64,000 nt of DNA from Basidiobolus meristosporus CBS 931.73 (taxonomy: Eukaryota > Basidiobolomycota > Basidiobolomycetes > Basidiobolales > Basidiobolaceae): positions 124,001 through 188,000 of the forward strand of contig MCFE01000017.1 of NCBI GenBank assembly GCA_002104905.1, in the 5' to 3' direction. Below, piece after piece: positions 23,691-37,863 of this stretch; the first letter of the stretch is position 1; the number at the start of each line of letters is the position of its first letter. The position numbers were made by a program, and so were the translations under genes. Below the pieces are notes generated by a model, which saw only the letters and a list, made by a program, of their open reading frames with translations, made no database searches and was not told where the DNA came from.

Positions 23691-24917
23691 TCATTCAAAC
23701 AATGATGGGATTCGTGGTGGATCCTCGAATAAACATGGCGATGTGGCATTGCACTGGTTTTTCGGGGCGACCTTGCCCTCCCCAGTGTACCATACCCCAT
23801 TTTTCCAGTGGTACCCATCTTTGTACCAATTCCCATTTTTGTACCAGTACCCATCTTTGTAAGCAAACCCGTTGTCAACAAGATAGCCATCCGACGTGAG
23901 CTTCAGATTGGCGACGTTGACCAAGTGCCGTAGGTTTGCTGGCAATGAGGTGACGTTGACTTTGGGTGGTTGAATAGAGGCTCGCGAGGTATTCCAGGCA
24001 GCGGGGTAAATATTGATGCCACCCATGGCTTGATTTTTGATGTAACTGGCCAAGTTGGTGAACGCCGTGTACTGAGGGGCTCGTTTCGAGCCTGAGACCT
24101 GCAGGCTCTTTGAAGTTTGTGCGGGTGGCTTGTCGAGGGGCCTTGCGTCGGTGGTGATATGCTTCACGATTGCCTTTAGCTCCTCCACATCCTTGGTGGC
24201 TTTTTGTAAATCTTCTACCGCTTGTTTGGTTACCCGGTTGTTCAGCCGGAGTTTCCTGACCTCCTGACGAAGTGTGGTGATGGACTGTAGTAACCTTGAA
24301 GAGGAGACCTCCTCTTCGCTCGGGGCTCTCGGTTTAGCACGAGCAGTTCTGGGATATTGCGAGCCTCTCATGTATGGATTCATGTCCGGGTAATTACCAA
24401 CCCTCCTACGGTAATATGGGGGGTACATTTGATCGTAGTGCGGGCCGTCATCTTGTATGTACTGTGCGATATCTTCCTGTGGCTGAGGATCCACGTAGCG
24501 GTAGATTGGTTTCTCTGGACGATAGCTATTGTATTGATCTGCAGCAAAGTCGCCACCGTTGTCATAATAATAGGTGGTGGATTGGGGCTCCGACTCCCTG
24601 TACGGATATGTGTCTTTATCGTAATCCAGCAGCTGCTTTGCGTCGCCAAGGTTCAACCTCCCTCTGGGATCGACGTATGCTTTCGATGGAAAACTAGCGG
24701 ACAAGTATCTCTGTAGAGTCTTGCCCTGGGTTGGCTCCCCCAGATCCTCCCCCTCCACTGGGTCCTCTACCACCCTCTGCTTGGAATTCTGCAGATTGGT
24801 TTGTAGCATCCTGACGAACTCCAAAGCCTGATCAATTTCGTCGTCCTCCGCATTTTTTTTGGCGTGGACTTGATTACAACTGGCCAACAAGACAAGGACG
24901 AAAATAGATAAATACAT
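23691..24917 (-). CDS. Secreted coiled-coil protein with C-terminal Trp/Tyr/Gly repeat
   Basis: Single open frame of 408 residues; I do not recognise the family. A signal peptide is clear (MYLSIFVLVLLASCNQVHA). Then come an acidic helix, a Tyr/Pro-rich disordered region (about 100-200), a coiled coil (about 205-250, rich in Leu, Lys, Glu), and a C-terminal tail (about 355-385) with a 6-7-residue aromatic repeat of the form Y-K-D/N-G-x-W (NGFAYKDGYWYKNGNWY and similar). The repeat resembles in style the aromatic repeats of cell-wall-binding proteins, but no homology is shown. Only two Cys lie near the end. It is likely exported or wall-associated. The start shares a 274-bp divergent promoter with the S9 peptidase. 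Confidence 0.75.
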   Translation of the reverse strand: MYLSIFVLVLLASCNQVHAKKNAEDDEIDQALEFVRMLQTNLQNSKQRVVEDPVEGEDLGEPTQGKTLQRYLSASFPSKAYVDPRGRLNLGDAKQLLDYDKDTYPYRESEPQSTTYYYDNGGDFAADQYNSYRPEKPIYRYVDPQPQEDIAQYIQDDGPHYDQMYPPYYRRRVGNYPDMNPYMRGSQYPRTARAKPRAPSEEEVSSSRLLQSITTLRQEVRKLRLNNRVTKQAVEDLQKATKDVEELKAIVKHITTDARPLDKPPAQTSKSLQVSGSKRAPQYTAFTNLASYIKNQAMGGINIYPAAWNTSRASIQPPKVNVTSLPANLRHLVNVANLKLTSDGYLVDNGFAYKDGYWYKNGNWYKDGYHWKNGVWYTGEGKVAPKNQCNATSPCLFEDPPRIPSLFE

Positions 24918-25191
24918 AGATGGAATCGGTTGTACTTTCCAGGGTAGAGTGACTCACCAAGGTTTTTATGTCGTCCTTGGATGAAACTCCAACGTTACCA
25001 CGACGCCTTCGGACAGTTTCAGAGTTGGGATTCCGAGGCACCGGAGTTGGGAATTGTTGGGTGGTATGCATGAATCAAATTACATGAGAAGCGATGACGT
25101 TTGACCTCGCCGTGTAACCTATGTAGGTAGTATTTGGATATCAGGCGGTTGGGTGATTTTCGGCTGGATTATTCTTAGTCTTACTTGCAAA

Positions 25192-27282
25192 ATGGTTGAA
25201 ACTCGCCCGTATGGTGCTTGGGAAAGTCCCCTGTCCGCTTCTCTACTGGCTTCTGCCTCGTCAGCGATAGGTGATGTCCAGGTGGAGCCCACCACAAACA
25301 CCATTTACTGGGTCGAGTCCCGTCCCAAAGAGAAAGGACGTAACGTTTTGGTTTGTAAACAACTGGGCTCTACCGACAAAGCTACCGAAGTGACACCTTC
25401 AGAATACAGTGTTCGAACACGTAAGGGCTCAACTTGCCTTGGAGTCTTCCTTCCCCAACGAGGTCTAATGTGACAATTTTTAGGTGTGCACGAATATGGT
25501 GACGGTTCCTTTAGTGTGAAGGGCCAGACAGTGGTATTCTCAAACGATCACGATTTCCGCCTTTACAAGGTCTCAATGGATGACCCTGGTCGTTTCTTCC
25601 CCGTCACTCCGGAGAACAAAAAGCTCCGCTTCGCTAGCGCGGAGATCCACCCCAGCGGGAACTATTTGGTTTGTGTGCAGGAAAAGCATAGCGAGTCCGA
25701 TAGTCCTGACGAAGTCGTGAACACTCTGGTGTATGTCAGATTGGACCTTCCTGAAGGCCAATTCGAGATAGGCGAGTTGGCAAGTGGACACGACTTCTAT
25801 TCAACCCCGAGGTTTAATCCCAGCAACTTGAGTCAGATTGCGTACATCGCCTGGGATCATCCGAACATGGTTTGGGATCATACGCAGCTGAGTTTGCTGA
25901 CCATCGAAGAAAATGCTGGAAAGATCACCAAGAAAGAAGACAGGAAATTGGTGGGCGATGAAGAGAGTATTGTGCAACCAAGATTCTCGGCTGACGGGTC
26001 GCTGCATTTTGTATCGGACAAACCAGGATTCTGGAACCTCTTCGAATACGATATTCAACAAAGTAAGCCTAAGCTGGTGCTGAAGGAGCCTTTGGATCTT
26101 GAGTTTGGTGTTCCTGAATGGACATTTGGTTGCTCCAACTATGCGCATCTTCTATCGGATCCGTCAAAGATAGTGGCGACCTGCGCTAACCAAGGGACCT
26201 CTCAGCTTCAGTTCATTGACTCGAAGGCCCAAACGATGACTGAGCTGTCCACTCCATATACTGTGATATCCAAATTGCACACCTTGCACAGCCCCAGTGA
26301 CAAGCAAGATCTTGTTGTATTCACTGGAGGAAGCCCAAGCCAGGAGATGGAGCTCGTGGTGTACAGCATCTCCCAGCAGAAGGTGCTCCAAAAGTTGACT
26401 GAGAAAGAAACGCCCGAGGATGAACGGATCCCTGAATCCATCATCTCAACTCCCGAGGCGATTACCTTCCAATCAGGGAACAATCAAGTAGCTTATGGCT
26501 ATTACTATCCACCCAAGAATGACCGATTCAAAGCCCCTGAGGGTGAGCTGCCACCTCTCTTGACTCTTACCCACGGCGGCCCCACCTCACAGTCCTACGC
26601 CTACTTCAACCCAAAGATCCTCTACTGGACCTCTCGCGGGTTTGCTGTAGTAGATGTGAATTACAGTGGCAGCTCTGGCTACGGTAGAGAGTTCCGACAG
26701 AGGCTGCAAGGAAATTGGGGACTTGCCGACATCGAGGACTGTTGCAACGCAGCCAAGTACCTGGTCGATCGTGGCTCGGTTGATTCCAAGCGGTTGTCGA
26801 TTGCCGGTGGCTCTGCTGGTGGCTATACAACATTAGCTTGCCTTACCTTCCGTCCAGAAGTGTTCAGCGCCGGTGCCAGTCACTACGGAATTAGTGATCT
26901 GGAGCTCTTGGCACAGGACACCCACAAATTCGAGTCCAGATATATGGATCGACTCATCGGCCCCTATCCGGAAGCCAAACAGACCTACCACGACAGATCA
27001 CCCATCCACTATGTCAATGACATTCAGAACTCCCTGATATTCTTCCAGGGCTTGGAAGATAAGGTTGTTCCTCCGAACCAAGCTGAATTCATGGTGAATG
27101 CGCTGAAGAAAAACAAAGTGCCTGTTGCGTATGTTACTTTCGAGGGTGAGCAACACGGATTCAGAATGTCCGAAAACATTAAGCGCGCCAGCGAAGCACA
27201 ACTCTGGTTCCTGGGGCAAATATTCGGCTTCAGCCCAGCCGATACCATTGAGCCAGTGGAAATCCACAACTTCACTAAATAA
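25192..27282 (+). CDS. Prolyl-oligopeptidase-family (S9C-like) serine peptidase
   Basis: Exons join(25192..25420, 25484..27282), one 63-bp intron, 675 residues. The N-terminal two thirds form a beta-propeller-like region (repeated 'FSADGSLHFVSDK', 'FNPSNLSQIAYIAW' blade motifs). The C-terminal alpha/beta hydrolase carries the catalytic triad: Ser in GGSAGGY (about 518), Asp in GLEDKVVP (about 600) and His in EQHGF (about 632). An oxyanion-type segment LTHGGPTSQ precedes it. The lack of a signal peptide points to a cytosolic acylaminoacyl-peptidase/dipeptidyl-peptidase-like enzyme cutting short peptides. The ATG at 25192 is the first in frame; substrate preference cannot be read from sequence. 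Confidence 0.93.
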
Positions 27283-27392
27283 GCTGTAATACCTTGGAAC
27301 GAATAAATTCCTCTTGATCACGACGTCGAATAGATGTTTGTTTATTGATTTGTTTTAACATAGCCTCAACAGCGCGTGAAGTCTAAACACAC

Positions 27393-28299
<907 letters not shown>

Positions 28300-28676
28300 G
28301 AGGGAGGGACAAACTATGGGTGATGTTATGCAAGCGCTAAAGGAAATCAGCAATAAACCCAACCCGTGCCCTCTCAGGTAAATCATTCGTAGGATGCAAA
28401 TCTGCTTAGAATGATTCAACATTTACGGGTAATTTGCATAACTCGGGGTATTACCCACCAGGAGTTGATCCTGATCCGATGTGGTTAATTACGTGGGGTG
28501 GTTACGTTAATGACTACTCATTGTTTAATCCTTGAAATTACGGTAAATACTTGGTGATGGAATTATGGGAAATCTAAGATACTAAAATCATATTGGATAG
28601 CGATATAATACATTCAGTGAAGTGCAGTCAGTCAACTCGAAACAACCTCAGCTTGGCAAACCTGTATATATGTACA
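28300..28676. other. Intergenic
   Basis: Upstream of UBC1 and downstream of the globin gene; no feature seen. Confidence 0.5.
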
Positions 28677-29084
28677 TCAGTCGTCATTGGTCTTGTGGGA
28701 AGGTCTCCCAAGCATGCTATCACGTGTGCTCTCGGCGGCGGCGAGGATGGGATTAACCTGGGTTTCATCCACCCCATGATCCAGCAGCGCTTTCTTCAGG
28801 TTCTCCAGGACTGCATCGAAATGGTGATCCTGTAGCCCAAGGTGTCGGTGATTCATACTCATTATCTTTTTGTTTATGCCTGAACCATTCAATGCATAGG
28901 TGAGAAACCTGGTCTGCATGTATTTCAGAGCCTTTATGTCAATCCTTTTGAAAAACCGATTTATCCGGTCATCGGCGAGGTTGTACTGATAGAATGTTGC
29001 AACGACGGGGGTGAGTGAAGCCTCATCAAAAGTGGGCGGAGCTGAAGGCTTCATTGGTAAAAGATGAAAGTTGGCCATCACCAT
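28677..29084 (-). CDS. Truncated (2-on-2) hemoglobin, group I-like
   Basis: Single exon, 135 residues. The protein matches the bacterial-type truncated globin family from end to end. VVATFYQYNLADD carries the B10 Tyr region, KYMQTRFLTYALNG is the E helix region, and SMNHRHLGL supplies the proximal His (first His of NHRH), followed by HFDAVLENLKKAL. The predicted role is binding O2 or NO through heme, possibly NO detoxification. The start is the ATG at 29084; a second in-frame ATG two codons later is possible. Truncated globins of this type occur in bacteria, ciliates, algae and scattered fungi, so the origin could be old or by transfer; codon use gives no clear sign. Confidence 0.85.
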   Translation of the reverse strand: MVMANFHLLPMKPSAPPTFDEASLTPVVATFYQYNLADDRINRFFKRIDIKALKYMQTRFLTYALNGSGINKKIMSMNHRHLGLQDHHFDAVLENLKKALLDHGVDETQVNPILAAAESTRDSMLGRPSHKTNDD

Positions 29085-30334
29085 CCATCCCAGGCTCTTA
29101 TATAGGTCGTATTGGAGCCACGTTTGTATGCCAAATGCCCGAATATAGGCAACAAAGATACCTGCCTTCTTTAGATGGCGGTGATAGATTGTGTAATAAA
29201 CTACTGATTCAGCTCAGCACAATGAAGCGATCATCAGGCAACTCCCCGATAAACCACCAGTCTTGCTGTATATAGCTAACAATCCCACCGGAATTGGTCA
29301 TTTGCGCTCGATCAGCTGTTTCCTGACTTGGCATTCCCCAACCATTATCAAGCAGGGAATCAGGATAGTTTTCTCTTCCACGACCCATCAAGTCCAATGA
29401 ATCTGGAGCCGCGTTTGTATATGAAAATTCCCGAAGAACGAGTGTGCGTTGTTCTCTTTGGTCAAGATGTCAAATCTTCCCAACTGTATCGAATTGTACA
29501 ATGGTATCGGCCGATGATTGGCCGGGATCCTATTCTCGTGTAAGCAGCAACACCTTTCATTTTACATGCCTTGTTGGTGGTGTGCCACACTACCAGCTAG
29601 GAAGGTGGGTTGGGGATTCGGTATCAGATTCGACACTGTTATCTCGCATATGGTGCGACATCGGATTAATCGATTATTCGGCTGTAGTCAATCCATACGG
29701 GTCAGTTTAGGAGTGCCACTAGTCAGATGTGATTCTTTATTTGAAAGTGCTTTCAGGAGTTGAGGTGGACTTCACTATGGAGTCAAGGAATGAGTGAATC
29801 AGACATATCCAAGAGAAACCAATGTAGTCAGCGATGGTTGTAACGTTAACCAGGCTGGAAGGCAGTGCTGTAGAGGCCATAATGCCCGAACTCTCACGAA
29901 TTGTTATTGACTCGGTACAATTAAGGAGTAACACACCTTACATCCTTACATAGGGGGGGGGGTGTATTGTCATTCTTCCAACTTGCACAGATCATGCTGG
30001 TCCGATTTGGTGGTGCGCCTGGCTTCAATAGCTTAGACAGATCTGCCCCAAGTCTGTCTAATTCTAATTCATCGAGAGCAGGGATAGTCTCTGTATACGT
30101 AATGAATAGAAAGTCATTCAATAGGCGAGAGAGTGCTGCTTTGTATTGGCTCAGTGATTGCTCTTCAGACCGGTTTTTGTTGAATCAAGCCAGCATCTAT
30201 TTAAATTACCTTGGATCCTCTGAAATGTGCTATCAACTCTACCATAGTTTCTTCTCACCCCAAAGAAGTATAATTTACTACACTTTTTGGAGCATATCAT
30301 TGATCTGATCGAAGGTTGTCTATCTTCCGAAAGC
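29085..30334. other. Intergenic with an unassigned minus-strand open stretch
   Basis: About 1.25 kb between the globin and PAS genes. A minus-strand stretch (about 29209-29450) encodes residues that look protein-like (SYTNAAP, SYIQQDWWFIGELPDD), but I find no start, no splice partners and no certain family. It may be a decayed exon. A run of ten G lies at 29953-29962. Confidence 0.35.
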
Positions 30335-31295
30335 ATGTCAAGGACATCGTTCATTTCAATCGCCAGCGTTGATAGTACGCGAATGCTCTATCTTTCAGAG
30401 AGCTGCAAAGACGTGTTAGGGTTCTCTGGACAGCAATGGGTAGGCCAGAGCGCAAATCATTGGTTTCATCCAGAGGACCGTGGTGGCCTTGGCCTTGTAA
30501 TTCAAACTTGTGCGGAGCTCCAGAAGATTGCAACTCTAATCTACACCCGAGTTCTCTCCGCGGATGGATACGTCCTCTTGGAAGCATCGTTCAATTATTG
30601 CTATGATATCATAGTATCATCGAACAGACTTCTAAAGGAGGATGATTACAACGCATTGTTTGGTACGTCGTTCAACATAGCACTTTCCATCATAGCCAGC
30701 TAACCAGAATACACCCTAATCTTTGCACATTGAAGACAGAACATGTCTAGCTGAGGATATCATCACTATCCTGAACGCCAAAGACATCCATGTATTGGTA
30801 AGCGCTATATGTTCACACTGGAGTGTCCTTCGTTGCTGACTCTATTCGGTTGTCGACCTTCAGGGAAACCCCAATATTTTCTGTTCTTCAAGAGAACTAC
30901 GACAGGTGCTCTCGCTGACCGATTCATTACCACCCAATTCACCACTTGAGCAACGGGTTTGTATAGTGGTGAACCATAACGTAGAAGATTACACCATCGA
31001 GTATTGCTCTGCCCTGGCTACCGAGATACTTGGCACCTCCCCGGAAGAACTAATAGGGACCTCTTTCTTTGAGTATGTGCAATACGGCAGTATGGCCGAG
31101 GTTCGGGAGGAGCTACGTGACATTGTTGCCGAACAATCGGTGGGGAACAAGATCGAGTTCACCTGGATCAGCAAGACTTTTCAGCAAGTGGAACTGGAAG
31201 CCATCATCACGCACACTGATGACGGGCTTATATTTATTTCGCGAATACTGGACCACAACGACTTCTTCCTTCCTATACTAGAGGCATTTCAATAA
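30335..31295 (+). CDS. Double-PAS-domain protein without output domain
   Basis: Exons join(30335..30662, 30736..30797, 30864..31295), 273 residues. The first PAS fold covers about 10-85 (YLSESCKDVLGFS, WFHPEDRGG). A helical linker (DIITILNAKDIHVL) follows, then the second PAS at about 160-250 (YCSALATEILGTSPEEL, FFEYV, RILDH). Neither PAS contains the LOV photocysteine motif, and no zinc finger, kinase or bHLH domain follows. It may bind a partner or small molecule as a signalling adaptor. The role is unknown. The start ATG is the first in frame with the PAS; an upstream exon cannot be excluded. Confidence 0.75.
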
Positions 31296-32040
31296 CGAAA
31301 CCAGACAAAACCAACACTTAAACAATAAAATAAAAACTTGTATTTTCTGCTCTACACCACTCAGAGAGATTCATTAAATGAGCTGTGGAAGGGGCCAAGC
31401 ATGACGCTGTTTTGTGGGGACCTATTTATGGAAGGTGGGTGAAACAACCTCATGAACCAACTAACCCCACTTGCCCTTTTTTAACAATCTCGTATCGGCC
31501 CTCATATCGGTTCTTATTAATGGATGATTATTCCGTATAGTGCGAATTGAACAATTAACCAACAATGGGCTTCTTCGCATCACCGGGCATAATCGACAAT
31601 GGTTGCATGGAAGTTCGTCCCCGTTATATAGCCTGGGGCAGCCTATGATGTTGTGCTTCGCTTTGTAGTTGCTCCTGCTAATTCCTAACCTAATCTAAAC
31701 CCTAACCAATCCTTACTAACCCTCTAACCCCGGTCCTCATAGGAATTGATTTGGAGATAAAGGTATGCGGAAATGTCGCGGAAATCATGCGATTCCGATC
31801 CCAATCAGGAGTGGTCAGTCTAATTTGTTTGGTGAGCTCTCTAGGTCCTGTTCCCACAGTTCTTGTGACTTAAGGCAAAGGATTTCTCTCAACTTTTGCT
31901 GTGGAAGTGTAGCTGAGGGATTGCCGAGTTGAATAGAATTTGAGTGTGAAGCCCTCGGGATATTCCTGCTTGGTTACTCACGTAGACTCCACGACAGCCT
32001 CTTTAGGTCAAGCTCCCAATCGGGTTGAAACTTTCGTGAT
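31296..32040. other. Intergenic with telomere-like degenerate repeat
   Basis: No gene seen. Positions about 31684-31731 hold repeated CCTAA-type units (taacctaatc, aaaccctaacc, taaccctctaacccc), resembling degenerate (CCCTAA)n telomeric sequence. Confidence 0.45.
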
Positions 32041-34210
<2,170 letters not shown>

Positions 34211-34446
34211 GCGAACATGACTATTCAGACCATATAACATGTATATAGCAACTCTCGCTTCTCAGCGACATATCTCATTCATCGATTCGGTTGAAAATTT
34301 GCTTCTCTGCACAGCTTAATTGCTCGATCGAATAAACATCAATCTTGTACATTAATCAGTCAATGTGGATTCTGCTGACTAAAGAATCGGCCTTTATTTA
34401 CAGAATTGGATCGCGCTATTGCAGGCCAGCTTTCTAGATAGTACTT

Positions 34447-35842
34447 CTACTCCCATTGGTAGATTGATCCGTCCACCGATGCAGAAAGTAGCTTCGACAC
34501 CTTGGGATGATAGCTGATAGAGGTTACCACCTTGGTATGCTTGCGAAGAACAGCAGCGGAGCGTCCCTGTGAGAAAGGTTTAGGTTGATTTTGGCTCATG
34601 TAGTGGTGAATTTGTTGTAACGTTACCTCAAGCAAGTCCCAAATGTGGATTGTACCATCCTCAGACCCACTAACCACATAGGCATCGGTGTTGGTCAGGG
34701 TGCTCTGTATCTTGTAATCATGGTTCACGTGGCCCTTGAAGCTGGATTATGGCGTCATGTTAGTTTTCTTCGCCTGCAGCGGAATCCTATCAACAGTACT
34801 TACTCGTTCAATAAGGTGCCGCTTTCTTTGTCAAACAGTCGAATCACGTCATCTAGTGTACTTGCTAAGATGCAATTCTCGTCGTTTGAGAAGCAAACGG
34901 ATGTGACAGGTTCTTGGGAGCAACAATTGAGTCAGTTGAATGTTATGTCGTCCGACTCGATGATTGGAAGATTCTACATACGAGCTACAGTGTCCGTCCT
35001 CAATTCCCCTTTTCGTAAATCGTAAACACGTATGTTTCCATCAATTGACCTAATCTGCATTAGCTACGAGTCCCTGATGAATGATATGGAATGTCATAAC
35101 CTACCCGGTCACTATCTCATGGTTTTTGATTTGAAGTGAGGATACGGAATCTTTTGCTTCGTCTAGTATCTGAATAGGGTGTCGACCGGAAGATCTAAAT
35201 TGATGATAAGTACCGTAGTGGACTTGACATGGATCCTGTAACTATCCCATTTACCTACAATCCCACAAACGAACAGAAGCATCGTAGGAGCCTAAGAGCA
35301 GTTATTAAACAATTTTCTCAAGAGGCCATATTAACGTCTATACGTACCGCTAGCGATCACGGTAGCATCGAAATTGAAGTCAACACAGTTAATTCTCTAA
35401 GATATGGAGAGCATTTTAGTCAACATTCTCCCAAGATAGGTGATGCCCACTCTGCATTACGTGGAAATGACCGGAAAACTTGCGTATGATATGTCCTGTG
35501 GTAACATCCCATAGAAAAGCTGATTTATCCCCACCGCAAGAGGTGAATTTCGAGTTGTCTGAAGCTCTGCAAGTTTGAGACGTTAAGAATCGAATGGACA
35601 CGGACACCAGACGTAACCTAACTTGCTTACATAGAGATGTCTAACACTTCCCAACCATGGCCTTCGTATGTTTTGATGCACTTGCCAGAAGTTGGATTCC
35701 ACAGTTTGATCTGGCGATCCTGGCCTCCACTGAAACAGTACTCCCCCTGAATGTTGTACCTAATACAATGAACTGAACCACGATGCCCGATCAGCTCGAC
35801 GTCCACAGCTTTCGGGAGTACATTTCTTTTGGGCCCGGACAT
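34447..35842 (-). CDS. WD40 protein WDR83/MORG1
   Basis: Nine exons, complement(34447..34566, 34627..34741, 34804..34912, 34982..35049, 35105..35194, 35255..35291, 35348..35396, 35461..35566, 35631..35842), 301 residues. It forms a seven-bladed WD40 propeller: GHRGSVHCIRYN, GGQDRQIKLWNP, GGDKSAFLWDV, GSYDASVRLWD, DGNIRVYDLRKG, LDDVIRLFDKESG, SEDGTIHIWDLLEG, VDGSIYQWE. The order and linker motifs (for example DCR after blade 3) match WDR83, a MAPK scaffold also found with spliceosomal complexes. All exons keep phase. The start lies 225 bp from the divergent Myb gene. Confidence 0.92.
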
Positions 35843-36067
35843 GTGTGAACGGCTTAAACAAGATACGAGTTATGCCAGCTTAGAACAAGACTGAATGCAA
35901 TTATTATTAGAGTTCATCATCTACTTTGTTCAGAGACAATTTTTCGGATCAAATGAAAGATTTATATCGGAGTTTAATCGACTCGGTTAGATCTTTTGAT
36001 TTTATGTTTGTATTTACCCAAGATACTCCGATTGCAACAGCTTCACCTTCCCCAACTCCACTCACGC

Positions 36068-36709
36068 ATGCCTTTTACTCAACTGTCCCCTCGGCATATC
36101 TCTCAGTTGTTAAAGTTGCAGAGTATTAAACAGATCTTTGGCAGACTGCCAATACACACTTTGGAAAGGTCTGAAGTGGCGCAATCCTTGAAACCAAGAG
36201 TCAATCCTCAAACAACGCGATACATTTCTTGCTCACCATATACCTCCATAAGTCTTTACTCGCCCCGCCAACAATTCTCGACCCAACGTATCCTAAGTAG
36301 CCAAGCAAAAGAACGGCCTTTCGACACCAAGAACGACCCCACCGATAGCGAGACAGACGCCCCTTGTACCGGGGACTCCAAACATTCCAACAGGGCATTG
36401 TTTATTCCCTGGACAGAAGAAGAAATAGCAGCACTCAAAGAGCATGCCCCCCGATATCGGTACAACTGGAGCGAAGTAGCAAACCATATCCCAGAGAGGA
36501 GCGCTACCGCCTGTAAATACTATTGGAAAAAACTCAAAATGAAACCCTACGTAACAGGCCCCTGGACCCCAGCAGAGGACGAGATCTTGAAGAAACTCAT
36601 CGAAGAAGAGGGAACCATCAATCAGTGGCACAAATTCGCCAAGGTGCTTGGAAGAAGACCCCGAGACTGTTTATCTAGAGTCAAATATATATTTCACACA
36701 CAAATGTAA
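36068..36709 (+). CDS. Two-repeat Myb/SANT DNA-binding protein
   Basis: Single exon, 213 residues. Two C-terminal Myb repeats are visible: about 112-160 (PWTEEEIAAL, YNWSEVANHI, CKYYWKKL) and about 165-210 (PWTPAEDEILKKL, WHKFAKVLGRRPRDCLSRV). The first 80 residues are basic and Ser/Gln/Arg rich without acidic residues, resembling a mitochondrial presequence, so nuclear location is not certain. The ATG at 36068 is the first in frame; the polyA-like AATAAAA overlaps the stop. Target genes are unknown. Confidence 0.8.
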   Translation: MPFTQLSPRHISQLLKLQSIKQIFGRLPIHTLERSEVAQSLKPRVNPQTTRYISCSPYTSISLYSPRQQFSTQRILSSQAKERPFDTKNDPTDSETDAPCTGDSKHSNRALFIPWTEEEIAALKEHAPRYRYNWSEVANHIPERSATACKYYWKKLKMKPYVTGPWTPAEDEILKKLIEEEGTINQWHKFAKVLGRRPRDCLSRVKYIFHTQM

Positions 36710-37104
36710 TAAAAACTTCATCCACTCTATCTATCCACAGACACACTGAGGGATTGGGAATTTTCTTGGAATCAGCAATCGCCCACCATCCCAGCGTCAT
36801 GCCCACCCAATGGCCACAACAATCCGTAGATTCAGATTTCCTCATCTCATCAGTCGAATGGCGTTTCTTGCTCGTTGGATGATTCATTCTGAGGTGGTTT
36901 ATCTTCCAGTGAGTAATCCTTGATTATCTGCAATGGAACGCATTCCCCAATTTTCGAGAAACAAGATTGGTAGCGATACGTCCAGCTTCCATATAAGTAG
37001 ATTGTTTTGGGGAAGGGGATTACGGGGTGTAACGATGATTTAGTTTATCGTTGCTGTGAATTGAGTAACCATGAAATCGGGTTTGGACCGCACTCACGGA
37101 GAGC
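36710..37104. other. Intergenic
   Basis: No coding signal; leads into the TATA box of a small candidate gene. Confidence 0.5.
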
Positions 37105-37112
37105 TATAAATA
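37105..37112 (+). promoter_or_regulatory. TATA box of the small candidate gene
   Basis: TATAAATA, 41 bp upstream of the ATG at 37146, similar spacing to the citrate synthase gene. Confidence 0.4.
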
Positions 37113-37145
37113 CCCGTGGCGGACTCGAGCATCCTCATCATTACA

Positions 37146-37370
37146 ATGAACGGACCATACAATACAAAGAATCTTTGCCCAGCATGCCTGAACAAGGTCC
37201 AATGCGCTCTACATTCGCCTCAGGCCCAACCCAATCATTACAACGCCACTCCTCATTTTTCCCACAGCGAAAGGGATGCGATGGTAGAGCTATTCTTCGC
37301 CGTGCATGGCCATAACGCTCCCTCTACCGGCGGTGCCTCAACATATCGGAAATATCCACTTCAATGATGG
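37146..37370 (+). CDS. Small hypothetical protein with CxxC motif
   Basis: An ATG just downstream of a TATA box opens a frame of about 73 residues with the motif LCPACLNKVQC, several His, and a basic C-terminus. I find no family and no clear intron. The promoter placement is the main support. It could be a real short gene, a first exon, or chance. Confidence 0.4.
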
Positions 37371-37863
37371 AATGCTGGTCCAGTCCTATTAACCCGAAGC
37401 CTGCCATGACTGTGATAATTGGTTTCTTCCTTCCCACTCATGTATATTATTACCAGTGTTCATAGCCACCTGTAATTATTAATTTTGACCTAATCAGCAA
37501 ATATAAACCATCTAAATGTTGACTCTCCAACCATCGTACAGATTGTGGGGCTGCCCATGCTTGATTGGACTATTCCTCGAGATCCAGCTTATCTATTCCA
37601 TACACCCGCACCACCGTAACAACCGTAGCCTGTTTAGCCAAGAAAGCTACTCTGTATGATGTACAACGTAGCCAAGTTGAGGGTATGGGGTTGGTTTCAT
37701 GCTAATGTGGTTCGATGTTCTAGGGAGTTTCACTCAGTTTATTACGCTACGTATTTAAAGCTCTCTAGGAATTTATGTGGAAGATATGTCATGAAGATCC
37801 GGTCTGATTTATATATGTAAAAGGAGATTCAAAGAAGCAGTGAGAAAGGGGAAGGTAGCCTGC
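37371..37863. other. Intergenic
   Basis: 3' flanks of the small candidate gene and RPA2; no feature seen. Confidence 0.5.

Noticed and set aside
23780-23880. Short repeats that could suggest a CRISPR-like array
   Set aside because: The 20-bp repeats are imperfect, have no spacers and encode the Y-K-G-W protein repeat of the secreted protein.
29328-29543. Plus-strand ORF considered as first exon of the PAS gene
   Set aside because: Its frame does not connect to the PAS exons by a sensible splice, and it starts at TTG; the ATG at 30335 gives a complete PAS fold.
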